Below are positions 36,004 to 45,428 of a stretch of 64,000 nt of DNA, one piece after another. This DNA comes from Marinomonas sp. MED121 (GTDB lineage Bacteria > Pseudomonadota > Gammaproteobacteria > Pseudomonadales > Marinomonadaceae): contig NZ_CH672430.1 of NCBI RefSeq assembly GCF_000153025.1, positions 493,608 to 557,607 on the forward strand, written 5' to 3'. The position numbers and the translations under genes are program-made. The first letter of the stretch is position 1, and each line of letters starts with the position of its first letter. The notes beneath the pieces were generated by a model, which did not search any database, had not been told where the DNA came from, and saw only the letters and a program-made list of their open reading frames with translations.

Positions 36004-36197
36004 AAACACCCTTAGATAGCCACTTTGCGCAGTGAGTCTAACATAGGCTACTGGAAGTTGAAATTTGAAAAACATTCCTCTCTTAAGCCTGATTTAAACT
36101 CTGCTATGACCTATATCAGCCGTATATTTTAACAAGATGATAGCCTGCCCTATTCAGTTTTAGGTGTATTTTATTTTCGCGTCATTAGGTTTAAATA

Positions 36198-37403
36198 ATG
36201 AAAATTAAAAAACTAGATATTGCCATAGTCGGTGCAGGCCCAGTCGGTTTAAGTTTTGCGCTGAGTCTGGCTAACTCGGGTCTCAGTGTGGCTATTTTGG
36301 AAAAACAAGCCTATGAAAACATTAGAAATCCCAATTTTGATGGACGCGATATCGCACTGACACATTTTTCAAAATCGCAGCTTAAAGAATGGGGAGTCTG
36401 GCAGCATCTCCCAGCTGAGCAAATTCATCCTTTAAAAAAAGCTCAGGTGATAGATGGCCAGCTTTTCTCTAGAGACCAAAAGCACAGCGACAGCCTTAAG
36501 TTCGAAGGCGCTGATAACCTTGATACGCCTTTAGGTTTTCTCGTTGCCAATCACCAAATAAGAAAAGCCTTATTCAAACAAATAAAGCAACACAGCCACA
36601 TCCAGCTCTTATGCGAACAAGAAGTGCAAACGATTAAAACAAGTCTGTATTCAAGTTTGATAGAAACTAAGAGCCAAACGTTAGAAGCCAAGCTAATTGT
36701 CGCATCCGATAGTCGCTTTTCAGCCACTCGTCGTATGATGGGCTTAAGCGCCAAGATGAAAGATTTTGGCAAACTCATGATAGTCTGCAATATGCAGCAT
36801 ACATTAAGTCACATGAACACAGCCCAAGAATGCTTTCAATATGAGCGAACTTGCGCAATCTTGCCCCTAGGTGAAGGCTATTCTTCTATTGTCCTAACGC
36901 TTAATGCCAGCGAAGCAGATCGCTTATTAAATTTAACAAATGAAAGCTTTAGTGAAGAGGTCGAAACGATGCTGGATTCTCGTTTAGGTAAGATGTCATT
37001 ACTGGGTGAACGTAACGCCTACCCATTAATTGGTGTCATGTCGAACCGCTTTATAGCAGAACGCTTTGCCCTTATTGGTGATGCTGCCGTTGGTATGCAC
37101 CCAGTTACCGCCCATGGTTTCAATTTAGGACTAAGTTCAGTGAGCACCTTGGCCAACTTGATTATTAAAGCGGATTCAGCGAACAAGAGTATTGCGTCAC
37201 AACGTCTGTTACTTGAATATGAAGCAAGGCATAAGCTATTAAGCAAACCCCTATATGATGCAACAAATGCAATTGTTGCCCTTTATACAAATAAAACGCC
37301 CATGGCAAAAGTGATCAGGAAGCTCGGAATAAAAATCGGAAATCGACTCCCCCCTTTTCAACACTTAGTCACAAAAAGGCTAACCCGAATTAGTAAGCTT
37401 TAA
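36198..37403 (+). CDS. ubiM: UbiM-like FAD-dependent ubiquinone hydroxylase
   Basis: A 401-residue flavoprotein monooxygenase of the UbiH/F/I family. The FAD fold begins IAIVGAGPVGLSFALSLANSG (GxGxxG), with the FDGRDIALTHFS segment typical of UbiM and the second FAD motif ALIGDAAVGMHPVTAHGFNLGL. UbiM is thought to hydroxylate the ubiquinone ring in bacteria lacking part of the usual set. The assignment to UbiM rather than UbiF/I is from memory of its DGR-ALTH pattern. The C-terminus overlaps the next, convergent gene by 4 bp. Confidence 0.75.
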   Translation: MKIKKLDIAIVGAGPVGLSFALSLANSGLSVAILEKQAYENIRNPNFDGRDIALTHFSKSQLKEWGVWQHLPAEQIHPLKKAQVIDGQLFSRDQKHSDSLKFEGADNLDTPLGFLVANHQIRKALFKQIKQHSHIQLLCEQEVQTIKTSLYSSLIETKSQTLEAKLIVASDSRFSATRRMMGLSAKMKDFGKLMIVCNMQHTLSHMNTAQECFQYERTCAILPLGEGYSSIVLTLNASEADRLLNLTNESFSEEVETMLDSRLGKMSLLGERNAYPLIGVMSNRFIAERFALIGDAAVGMHPVTAHGFNLGLSSVSTLANLIIKADSANKSIASQRLLLEYEARHKLLSKPLYDATNAIVALYTNKTPMAKVIRKLGIKIGNRLPPFQHLVTKRLTRISKL

Positions 37404-38314
37404 ATTGCCAAACTATCATAAGGCCGTGCTGTTTTCATTTGAGCTAAAAGCCATGTTTGAAACACATAAGCTAATGGTTTCTTTTCATCAGATCGATTAA
37501 GTAGCACATACTGATGGCCAGATTCAATAAATCCAAAAGGGGCAATTAATCGACCTTTTTTAAGGTCATCTTGCACCACAGGATAAGAACCTATAGCAAA
37601 ACCTAAATCATCCTGAGCAGCTTGCAGCACAAAATAAAAATGAGCGTAATTATGGCTATTATTTTTTAAGGCAAGATGCAAAGTAGCCAAGCTATCATCA
37701 GGGATTGAATCTTGACTAATGCCCATCTCTAGCCAATCAGACCAAGCCTGGGTACGAGTATTTGAATGTAATAAGCAGGCTTTACTTAAGTCATTGTGAA
37801 TTGAATCCCAATAGGTTTTAGAACATACAGGACCGACCCATTCCTTGACTAAAGGAGTCACTTGATAGTGATGGGGTATCTCAAAATCATCTCGTCTAAT
37901 AGCCATTGATAAGCCATTTAACCCTAAGTTCACCGGCCCACCAGCCGTTGATAAGCGAATATCAGCCTCATTCTCCGCATTAAACTCAGCTAACCTTGGC
38001 ATTAACCAACGCATGGTTAAGCTCGGTTCGCAGCTCACATCTAAATGCGTTTTTTCGAGTTGAGATAACGCCTGCACACCGTCAGATAACGCAGAAAACG
38101 CCTTGTGGGTATACTGCTTTAGCAGCTCACCTTCTAGGGTTAAAAAGACATGTCGACCCTCTTTGTAGAATAGAGATTGTCCTAAAAAACCTTCCAGCTG
38201 TTTGACCTGCTTACTCACAGCACCATGGGTAATACTCAATCGTTCAGCCGCTTCACTATAACTTTTACTCGAGGCTGCAGTATGAAATACATAAAAAGAT
38301 TTAAGATGACGCAT
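37400..38314 (-). CDS. LysR-family transcriptional regulator
   Basis: A 304-residue GcvA-like LysR protein. The N-terminal HTH reads FYVFHTAASSKSYSEAAERLSITHGAVSKQVKQLEG, followed by FLGQSLFYKEGRHVFLTLEGELL and a full effector-binding domain. It is divergent from a LysE exporter (110 bp apart), the usual arrangement in which the regulator controls export of an amino acid. The stop overlaps the ubiM stop region by 4 bp on the opposite strand. Confidence 0.9.
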   Translation of the reverse strand: MRHLKSFYVFHTAASSKSYSEAAERLSITHGAVSKQVKQLEGFLGQSLFYKEGRHVFLTLEGELLKQYTHKAFSALSDGVQALSQLEKTHLDVSCEPSLTMRWLMPRLAEFNAENEADIRLSTAGGPVNLGLNGLSMAIRRDDFEIPHHYQVTPLVKEWVGPVCSKTYWDSIHNDLSKACLLHSNTRTQAWSDWLEMGISQDSIPDDSLATLHLALKNNSHNYAHFYFVLQAAQDDLGFAIGSYPVVQDDLKKGRLIAPFGFIESGHQYVLLNRSDEKKPLAYVFQTWLLAQMKTARPYDSLAI

Positions 38315-38423
38315 ATGTGAATTTTTCTCACAATTAAGAGGAATTTAAATCGATTATAGATAGCCAGTTTAAAGCCTACAATAGCCCTTTAATAATTCTT
38401 TTTGCAACAATGAGTAGGTGGTT

Positions 38424-39035
38424 ATGGAAGTTTTTGGCTTAGCGTTACTAGGCATTTTAATTGTTATTAGTCCTGGGGCAGACTTTGTTTTAGTACTGAA
38501 AAATAGCCTGAATCAAGGTCGTAAAGCGGGTATCTATACCGCCCTTGGTATTAGCATGGCAATTTGCATTCACATTGCCTATTCCCTGTTAGGAATAAGT
38601 TACTTAATTTCACAGCATCAATGGTTACACCAGGCGATACAGTATGCAGGATCAGCTTATTTAATTTATTTGGGTTTCAAAGGATTATTAAGTATCAATA
38701 CACAAACCAACACTCTTAAAGCCAATCAAGATAAGATCCAAGCCAGTCGCTATTTTGCCCAGGGCTTTTTATGTAATCTGCTAAACCCAAAAACCATGCT
38801 GTTCTTTTTAAGCATTTTTAGCCAAGTGATTTCACCTAACCAAACGGAGCAAACTTTAGCGCTTATTTATGGTCTTTATATGATTGCGCTCCATGCTATT
38901 TGGTTTAGTTTGGTGGCACTGCTCTTTACATCAAATCAATTAGAAGCAGTATTAACCCGTATCAAAAAACCACTTAATCAAGTGTGCGGTGCAGGGCTTA
39001 TTTGCTTTGGTACCTTATTAGCCATCCGGTCTTAA
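38424..39035 (+). CDS. LysE/RhtB-family amino acid exporter
   Basis: About 204 residues, six membrane segments. The family opening FGLALLGILIVISPGADFVLVLKNSLNQGRKAGIYTALGISM and the FLCNLLNPKTMLFFLS segment are typical. AGGTGG precedes the ATG at 38424. It exports amino acids, possibly homoserine, threonine or similar, across the inner membrane. It is divergent from the LysR gene, probably its regulator. Confidence 0.9.
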   Translation: MEVFGLALLGILIVISPGADFVLVLKNSLNQGRKAGIYTALGISMAICIHIAYSLLGISYLISQHQWLHQAIQYAGSAYLIYLGFKGLLSINTQTNTLKANQDKIQASRYFAQGFLCNLLNPKTMLFFLSIFSQVISPNQTEQTLALIYGLYMIALHAIWFSLVALLFTSNQLEAVLTRIKKPLNQVCGAGLICFGTLLAIRS

Positions 39036-39134
39036 TGCCAACATGATTGCTATAAAGAATTTAATTAAGTAAGGATAAGAACAAGGGGGAAAGCGGAAAA
39101 GAAAATGTGTGTTTGAACTTAGTTAAATCAAGGT

Positions 39135-39398
39135 TTAGACACGGATATCGATCAAACTACCTAAGGTTTCATCACTGGCTTCAAGTGCTTTAGCTGAAGC
39201 CTCAAATTGTAGCTTGGCTTCTTGTTGCTTGATCAAAGATTGGTTCATGTCTTGCGAAGCTTGTACGGGTCGTTCAGTATCAGGACTCGTTGCGCTAGAA
39301 GCCGCTACATCCCTCGCCGCATTAGACATTTGCTGCTCAGCTTTTTGGATACCTGCTAAACTTGTTTGATACGCACTTATATTTCTATCAATTTGCAT
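39135..39398 (-). CDS. small protein resembling the flagellar rod/hook C-terminal motif
   Basis: An 87-residue protein. The beginning (MQIDRNISAYQTSLAGIQKAEQQM) and the end (LIKQQEAKLQFEASAK...DETLGSLIDIRV) resemble the N- and C-terminal coiled-coil motifs of FlgB/FlgC/FlgE-type axial proteins, but with only 40 residues between them. Similar proteins occur in pseudomonads as hypothetical proteins. Ribosome-binding site AGGAGG is well placed. No flagellar genes are nearby. Function unknown. Confidence 0.65.
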   Translation of the reverse strand: MQIDRNISAYQTSLAGIQKAEQQMSNAARDVAASSATSPDTERPVQASQDMNQSLIKQQEAKLQFEASAKALEASDETLGSLIDIRV

Positions 39399-39575
39399 AG
39401 GCCCTCCTTAAATTGAGCTCAAATCAACTTCCAGTTGAACACATAGTCTATATCCTAGCAAGTTCCACATAAATATAGCTTTTTTCCAACCAATATTAGC
39501 TAGCACTAAATAAACAACTACACTTTAATATTAGCCAACTAATGAATAATGTTAAATGTCTCAAGGGAATGATTT

Positions 39576-40550
39576 ATGAAAAAGCCCGATCTACCCGAAA
39601 CTGAAGAAGCCCGTTTAAAAACATTAGAAGAGATGAATGTGTTAGATACCCTTCCAGAAGAGCGCTTTGATAGAGTAACCCGTATGGCCAAAAACCTATT
39701 CCATGTCCCTATCGCCTTAGTTAGTCTGATTGATAAAGATCGTCAATGGTTTAAGTCCTGCGATGGTCTACCCGTGACAGAAACAGGTCGAGACATTTCA
39801 TTTTGTGGTCATGCAATTCTTGGTGATAACACTTTCTATATTCCAAATGCCTTAGAAGATCAGCGCTTTTTTTATAATCCTTTAGTTACAGGCGACCCTA
39901 ATATTAGATTTTATGCAGGTCACCCCCTAAAAGCAGCAAATGGAGAAAAGATAGGTACACTTTGTATCATTGATTCCGAGCCTAAAGAACTCAATGAAGA
40001 AGAATTAAATTGCTTAGCTGAACTAGCTAATACGGTTGAGCAAGAACTATGTGCGCTGGAATATTCCACTCTGGACGAATTGACTAACCTTTCCAATTAT
40101 CAAGGCTTTAAACTGATGGCAAAACATTATCTCGACTTCAATTTAAAGCAGCAAGAGCACTCTAGCTTGGTCTATTTTAACTTAAAGCACTTTAAGCAAA
40201 TCAATAGCAAACATGGCCGCAGTGAAGGAGAAAATACACTACAGCTATTTGCAAGTGTCATGCGTGCTAGTTTTAGGCCTTTTGATTTATTAGCGCGGAT
40301 TGAAAATGATGAATTTGTCGCCTTACTCTTTAACTCAGACATAGAAAATGCCCAAGGCTTAATAGCCCACCTATCAACTAATCTTGAAAAAGTAGTCACT
40401 TCTCTTGAACTTAAATATGACGTAGATTTTTCATTTGGTTTAGCACAATGCAGGCGGTTTGACGTGAATGAACTAGAAGATTATTTACACCAAGCAAAAG
40501 AGGATATGCTTAATGAGAACGAGGACTCGAATGAAGTGATTTTAACCTAG
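39576..40550 (+). CDS. GAF plus degenerate GGDEF protein
   Basis: A 324-residue soluble protein. Residues about 20-150 are a GAF domain (LFHVPIALVSLIDKDRQWFKSCDGL, TGRDISFCGHAILGD, GTLCIIDSEP), of the type found before many diguanylate cyclases. A GGDEF-like domain follows (TLDELTNLSNYQGFKLM, LVYFNLKHFKQINSKHG), but the active motif is RIENDEFVALL, so the two glycines are lost and only the DEF part remains. It is probably a sensory protein without cyclase activity or with low activity. AAGGGA precedes the ATG. Confidence 0.85.
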   Translation: MKKPDLPETEEARLKTLEEMNVLDTLPEERFDRVTRMAKNLFHVPIALVSLIDKDRQWFKSCDGLPVTETGRDISFCGHAILGDNTFYIPNALEDQRFFYNPLVTGDPNIRFYAGHPLKAANGEKIGTLCIIDSEPKELNEEELNCLAELANTVEQELCALEYSTLDELTNLSNYQGFKLMAKHYLDFNLKQQEHSSLVYFNLKHFKQINSKHGRSEGENTLQLFASVMRASFRPFDLLARIENDEFVALLFNSDIENAQGLIAHLSTNLEKVVTSLELKYDVDFSFGLAQCRRFDVNELEDYLHQAKEDMLNENEDSNEVILT

Positions 40551-40591
40551 AACCCCTAAGCCCATTTAAAAATAATAAAATAGCCGTTAAT

Positions 40592-41509
40592 TTAACTTTT
40601 AAGCGTTAAATATGAAAAAGCCGCTTTATGTAAAATGCTGTGACGCCAAGCCACTTTAGCTTGATCCTTATCGTAGCCACCACCAATCACACAGGCTAAT
40701 GGCAGATTTCTTTTTCGACACTCATTAATAACATATTGATCTCTTTGGCAAATCCCCTCATCTGTTAAATTTAAAAAACCTAACCTATCATCTTTATGGA
40801 CATCAACACCCGCATCATAAAAAATAAAATCAGGGTTGATTTTATCTAATAATCTAGGAATGTCGGCTTTTAAAATAGCCAGATACTCCGCATTACCAGC
40901 ACCTTTAGGTATTTGAATATTAATCCCTGCTGCTTGTTTTACAGCAGGGTAGTTTTCTTCACAGTGCCAAGAGACAGTTTCAATGACATCATATGAGGCA
41001 CACATGGCAGCCGTGCCATCACCTTGGTGAACATCACAATCTAACACTAATACTTTTTTAGCTTTACCTGACTCAATCAAGTGAATGGCAGCAACAGCTT
41101 GATCATTAAAAATACAAAAACCTGTGCCATAGTCCTTGTGAGCATGATGGGTACCACCTGCTAGATGTACTGCAATGCCATATTCTAGGGCGAGATCGGC
41201 AGTAAGTAAGGTACCAGACACAGCTCTTAAGGTTCGCTCTACTAGCCAATCAGACCAAGGCAAGCCTATTTCTCTCATGGCTTTGTCTGACATTCTTCCT
41301 CGGACAAAATTCTGTACATATTCAGGATCATGAGCCCGCATTAATGTGGTAAGTGACATGGGAGATGGACTAAACAAATTATTATCAGTTAATACCCCAG
41401 CCCGTCTTAACTCCTCTTCTAACAGGGCAAACTTTTGCATGGGGAATCTATGCCCAGCAGGAAAAGGAATTGAGTAATGAGAGTGATAAACCAAGGGTAA
41501 AAAGGACAT
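40592..41509 (-). CDS. histone deacetylase-family hydrolase
   Basis: A 305-residue protein opening LPLVYHSHYSIPFPAGHRFPMQKF. The zinc and catalytic residues of the arginase/deacetylase fold are visible: THHAHKDYGTGFCIFND (His-His pair), VLDCDVHQGDGTA (zinc ligands Asp and His) and FYDAGVDVHKDDRLG. It resembles the class IV-like bacterial deacetylases acting on acetylated small molecules or proteins. It may be transcribed separately; a short tandem repeat lies just upstream. Confidence 0.88.
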   Translation of the reverse strand: MSFLPLVYHSHYSIPFPAGHRFPMQKFALLEEELRRAGVLTDNNLFSPSPMSLTTLMRAHDPEYVQNFVRGRMSDKAMREIGLPWSDWLVERTLRAVSGTLLTADLALEYGIAVHLAGGTHHAHKDYGTGFCIFNDQAVAAIHLIESGKAKKVLVLDCDVHQGDGTAAMCASYDVIETVSWHCEENYPAVKQAAGINIQIPKGAGNAEYLAILKADIPRLLDKINPDFIFYDAGVDVHKDDRLGFLNLTDEGICQRDQYVINECRKRNLPLACVIGGGYDKDQAKVAWRHSILHKAAFSYLTLKS

Positions 41510-41538
41510 AAGGGGTCTTTCTATCTTTTAAAACTATC

Positions 41539-41575
41539 TATGAAAACAAGTTATGAAAACAAGCTATGAAAACAG
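41539..41575. repeat. 13-bp tandem repeat, three units
   Basis: TATGAAAACAAGT-type units follow one another almost perfectly from 41539 to 41575, about 30 bp upstream of the deacetylase start. An imperfect inverted repeat (AGGGCCTTAA / TTAAGGCCCT at 41600-41632) sits between this and the antiporter stop and may act as a hairpin, though without a T-run. Confidence 0.75.
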
Positions 41576-41647
41576 TCATTTATAAACGCTTTTATAGCAA
41601 GGGCCTTAAGCTGACATTCAGATTAAGGCCCTATAACAGGGATGGTA

Positions 41648-43492
41648 TTAGTCAGTGACAGATTTTACAGTATTTATACTTGTTTGCTCTGACTCTTCAT
41701 CATTCACATCAGCCTGTAACACAGCAGCCAAAGCATCGTAGTTTTCCTGTGCTTGAGAACGGTATTTCTTTTCATCCTCATGGAAGCTGCCCATTGCCAT
41801 CACATTATGCTCATCATGCTGCTTAAATAGCATCGCGGCATTTTGCGCTTCTTGCGACGAATGCCCTAAGGATTCCAATGCTTGCTCGCCTAAGTTTAAT
41901 GCTGAATGGAAGGTTTCACGAACAATCGCATCAGCTCCAGCCACTTTAAGATCATGCACTTCCAAACGTCCGATTGCTCTAACTAGAATTTTTAAATGCG
42001 GATAATGCTTTCTTGCGTGAGTCACTATTTCCATGGCTTTCTCATGCTCATCTACCGCCACTACAAGTAACTTCGCCTGTTCAGCACCTGCCGAGTGAAG
42101 AAGGTCACCACGAGAAGCATCCCCATAAAAAACCTTAGTGCCGAATGATCTTAGCAATTCAATTTGACCAGCATCGTGCTCTAAGACCGTCACCTGATAA
42201 CCTTTCATTGTTAAAAGACGCGCAACTATCTGACCAAAACGCCCCATACCAGCTAGAATAACTGGCGTATCGCCATCATCAATGTCATCGGCTTCTTGTT
42301 GTTTACAGCCTTTTCTCACAAAGAAAGGCTCGATCACCTTATCGTGCAATATCATTAAAATAGGCGTGGCAGCCATAGACAATGCGACGACAACCACTAA
42401 AGGATCTATGATGTCACTGCCTAAAATATGATGCTGATCTGCAAAAGAGAAAAGAACAAAGCAAAATTCACCCGCTTGAGATAAGGCAAAGGTAAAGTAC
42501 CATCCATTACCACCTTTAATGTTAAATACCCGAGACAGACAAAAGAGCACCAGCATTTTACACAACATAAGTAGCACGACTAGCGCGCCTATTTGAAGTG
42601 GCTCAGCCATCAAAATAGAGAAATTAATGCTAGCACCAACCGAGATAAAGAAAAGCCCTAATAGCAAGCCTTTAAAAGGCGCGATTTCAGCTTCAAGCTC
42701 ATGACGATATTCACTATCCGCTAATACCACACCAGCGATAAAGGTACCAAGAGCAGCTGATACACCGATAGCATTCATTAATAAAGCAATGCCTATTACT
42801 AAGAACAAAGCGGTTGCGGTGAAAATTTCACGCATCTTGGTTTCAGCAATAATGCGAAACAAAGGTCTTAATAGATATTTACCTGCCAGAATAATGGCCC
42901 CAATCACAGCAAATAGCTGAGCAGCATGCTGCCAACCACTTAACTGATTCGCCTCATCAACCACACTTGGGCTTGTTAGCGCTAACAATGGCATAAAGGC
43001 CAACATAGGAATCACGGCAATATCTTGAAAGAGAAGCACTGCAAACGAAGATTGGCCAAGTTGAGACTTCATTAAACCATTTTCATTTAATAGCTGTAAT
43101 ACGATAGCAGTGGACGATAATGACAGTATCATGCCAACAACAAGCGCCGTTTGCCAAGGCAAACCAAATGCCATGGCCACGAGCGCCATTAAACCCGTAC
43201 TCAACAAGACTTGTGCACCGCCTAACCCTACGATTGGCACTCGCAATTTCCATAAAACCGATGGCTGCAACTCAAGTCCGACCAAAAAGAGCATCATGAC
43301 GACACCGAACTCAGCAAAATGCATCACATCATTCACATCATCTGCCACTATCCCTAAAACATAAGGCCCAATAATAGCGCCAGCAATCAAATAACCTAAC
43401 ACAGAGCCTAAACCTAAGCGCTTTGCAATAGGCACAGTGACCACTGCTGCACCTAAGAAAACAAACGCTTGCTCCATTAAACCACCAGCCAT
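41648..43492 (-). CDS. Kef-type monovalent cation:proton antiporter (CPA2) with TrkA-N domain
   Basis: A 614-residue protein. Residues 1-375 hold about 12 membrane segments with family motifs (LGLGSVLGYLIAGAIIGPYVLGI, FGVVMMLFLVGLELQP, LSLSSTAIVLQLLNE). An RCK/TrkA-N nucleotide-binding domain follows (VILAGMGRFGQIVARLLTMKGYQVTVLEHD, GDASRGDLL). The C-terminus is acidic. It is likely a potassium or sodium efflux antiporter in the inner membrane, regulated by nucleotide binding. Confidence 0.92.
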   Translation of the reverse strand: MAGGLMEQAFVFLGAAVVTVPIAKRLGLGSVLGYLIAGAIIGPYVLGIVADDVNDVMHFAEFGVVMMLFLVGLELQPSVLWKLRVPIVGLGGAQVLLSTGLMALVAMAFGLPWQTALVVGMILSLSSTAIVLQLLNENGLMKSQLGQSSFAVLLFQDIAVIPMLAFMPLLALTSPSVVDEANQLSGWQHAAQLFAVIGAIILAGKYLLRPLFRIIAETKMREIFTATALFLVIGIALLMNAIGVSAALGTFIAGVVLADSEYRHELEAEIAPFKGLLLGLFFISVGASINFSILMAEPLQIGALVVLLMLCKMLVLFCLSRVFNIKGGNGWYFTFALSQAGEFCFVLFSFADQHHILGSDIIDPLVVVVALSMAATPILMILHDKVIEPFFVRKGCKQQEADDIDDGDTPVILAGMGRFGQIVARLLTMKGYQVTVLEHDAGQIELLRSFGTKVFYGDASRGDLLHSAGAEQAKLLVVAVDEHEKAMEIVTHARKHYPHLKILVRAIGRLEVHDLKVAGADAIVRETFHSALNLGEQALESLGHSSQEAQNAAMLFKQHDEHNVMAMGSFHEDEKKYRSQAQENYDALAAVLQADVNDEESEQTSINTVKSVTD

Positions 43493-43995
43493 GAGGACCG
43501 CCTTAATCTGATATGAATTGTGAGTATTTTAAGAAAATTTGATAAGCAAAATTTATCAAGAATGGTAACCCTAACACCCAACCTTGGGAAGGAAAAACCG
43601 CCTTATACAGCCTTAATAAAACCCAACTTTAACCTTTATAAAAACCAGCTTTCCCCCTGTAAAATTGAACAACCTTGCAAAATTTGCCTTAAATACGTCA
43701 ATAAAAACAGTTTTTTGTAAAATTAGTATAGATCAATAAATGTACTAATATTTTGATAGGTAACTGATAAAACTTATACAAAACAACGGGATACTATAGT
43801 TAAGAGGCCATTAAGTAATACGATTATGATCAATTTATTGCTCAAAATCTAAAACTAAAGCAAAAAAGTATCTATATTGAGTATTTATGTATTAGAGAGT
43901 CAATTTTCGCTCATCTATAGTTAACGGCACTTGGTATTAAGCACCAAGACTAGGTAAGACTATAAAAACAAGATACTCCAACCGGGGAACAACCT
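43493..43995. promoter_or_regulatory. promoter region of the polyol ABC operon
   Basis: About 500 bp without a supported gene. It separates the Kef-type gene from the polyol operon, both pointing outward. Near the operon start a CTTGGT/ACCAAG hairpin (43930-43948) precedes the ribosome-binding site GGGGA. This region is the natural place for the AraC regulator encoded at 50577 to bind; no operator can be assigned from sequence. Confidence 0.4.
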
Positions 43996-45315
43996 ATGAA
44001 TACCCTAGCTAAAAATTCGATCACCTGCGCCATCACTCTTGCTGCTGCAATGAGCACAGCAAATCTATATGCTCAAACAGAAATCACAGTGGCTACCGTT
44101 AACAATGGCCATATGATTGAAATGCAAAAACTCACTCCAATTTTTGAACAAGCTCACCCTGATATCAAAGTGAAATGGGTTACTCTGGAAGAAGGTGTAT
44201 TGCGTCAAAACGTGACTCAAGATATCGCTAACAAAAGCGGCCTTTATGATGTTATGACTATCGGTATGTACGAAGCGCCTATCTGGGGCGAAAGAAACTG
44301 GTTAGAGCCTATCGACACTAGTGGTAACTATGACGTTGAAGATATTATTCCTTCTATTCGTGGCGGCCTTTCTTATAACAACACCTTGTATGCTGCGCCT
44401 TTCTACGGTGAAAGCTCTATGGTCATGTACCGTAAAGACCTCGTAAAAGCGGCTGGCATGGAAATTAATGACCGTGATAGCTGGGAGCACATCCGTGATG
44501 TGGCAGCGGCGGTTCATAATCCAAGCGAAGGGGTTTATGGCATGTGCTTACGTGGTAAGGCTGGCTGGGGCGATAACATGGCCTTCCTATCTACCATGGC
44601 AAACTCTTTTGGTGCCCGTTGGTTTGATGAAGATTGGAAGCCTCAATTAGAAACTGCGGAATGGAAAAGTGCCGTTAACTTCTATGTTGACCTACTGACC
44701 AAATATGGCCCACCAGGTGCCAGCAGTAATAGCTTCAATGAAAACCTAGCCCTATTCAACCAAGGCAAATGCGGCATGTGGATAGACGCAACTATCGCAG
44801 CTTCTTTTGTTACTGATCCTAAACAAAGTACGGTTGCCGATCAGGTTGGCTTTGCACAATCTCCAATCAAGGCGACTGAAAAAGGCGCTAACTGGTTATG
44901 GGCATGGTCACTTGCAATTCCAGCAGGTACAAAAAATGCTGATGCGGCACAAACCTTCATTCGTTGGGCGACTTCAAAAGAGTACATTCAACTTGTTGGT
45001 CAAACCAATGGCTGGGCTTCTGTACCAACAGGCACACGTACCAGCACCTATGAAAACCCTAAATTCTTAAAAGCGGCGGTATTTGCTGAAGCAGAATTAA
45101 AAGCGATTAATTCTGCAAACCCAGCTGATAGCACATTAAAACCTTCACCTTATGTCGGTGTTCAATTTGCTGCCATTCCTGAGTTCCAAGCAATTGGTAC
45201 TACCACAGGTCAAATGGTATCAGGCGCACTTGCTGGCAGTATGTCAGTAGACAAAGCACTGAAATCAGCTAACTCATCTGCTAATCGTCAAATGCGTCAA
45301 GCGGGTTACTACTAG
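43996..45315 (+). CDS. smoE: sorbitol/mannitol-type ABC transporter substrate-binding protein
   Basis: A 439-residue periplasmic protein with signal peptide ending ANLYAQ. The polyol-binding (SmoE/MtlE) type is recognised from the opening TEITVATVNNGHMIEMQKL, YDVMTIGMYEAPIWGERNWLEP, SYNNTLYAAPFYGESSMVMYRKDL and ADSTLKPSPYVGVQF near the end. It delivers a sugar alcohol to the permeases encoded just downstream. A terminator lies between this gene and the permeases, which fits higher production of the binding protein. A close paralogue lies at 53989. Confidence 0.92.
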   Translation: MNTLAKNSITCAITLAAAMSTANLYAQTEITVATVNNGHMIEMQKLTPIFEQAHPDIKVKWVTLEEGVLRQNVTQDIANKSGLYDVMTIGMYEAPIWGERNWLEPIDTSGNYDVEDIIPSIRGGLSYNNTLYAAPFYGESSMVMYRKDLVKAAGMEINDRDSWEHIRDVAAAVHNPSEGVYGMCLRGKAGWGDNMAFLSTMANSFGARWFDEDWKPQLETAEWKSAVNFYVDLLTKYGPPGASSNSFNENLALFNQGKCGMWIDATIAASFVTDPKQSTVADQVGFAQSPIKATEKGANWLWAWSLAIPAGTKNADAAQTFIRWATSKEYIQLVGQTNGWASVPTGTRTSTYENPKFLKAAVFAEAELKAINSANPADSTLKPSPYVGVQFAAIPEFQAIGTTTGQMVSGALAGSMSVDKALKSANSSANRQMRQAGYY

Positions 45316-45322
45316 CCAAAAT

Positions 45323-45354
45323 AAAGGCAGAGGCCATTAAGCCTCTGCCTTTTT
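45323..45354 (+). terminator. intercistronic terminator after the substrate-binding gene
   Basis: AGGCAGAGGC and GCCTCTGCCT pair around a CATTAA loop followed by a T-run. It lies between the binding protein and permease genes of one operon, so it probably attenuates readthrough. Confidence 0.85.
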
Positions 45355-45428
45355 AGTTTTAACCTAATGTGTTTTAAGCCTTTCCGTTCCAGTAAGACTT
45401 TCAATCCTATAATAAGAGACACAACTCC

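Noticed and set aside
43520..43720. A 66-codon plus-strand frame before the polyol operon
   Set aside because: No ribosome-binding site, no recognisable domain, and composition like non-coding DNA.
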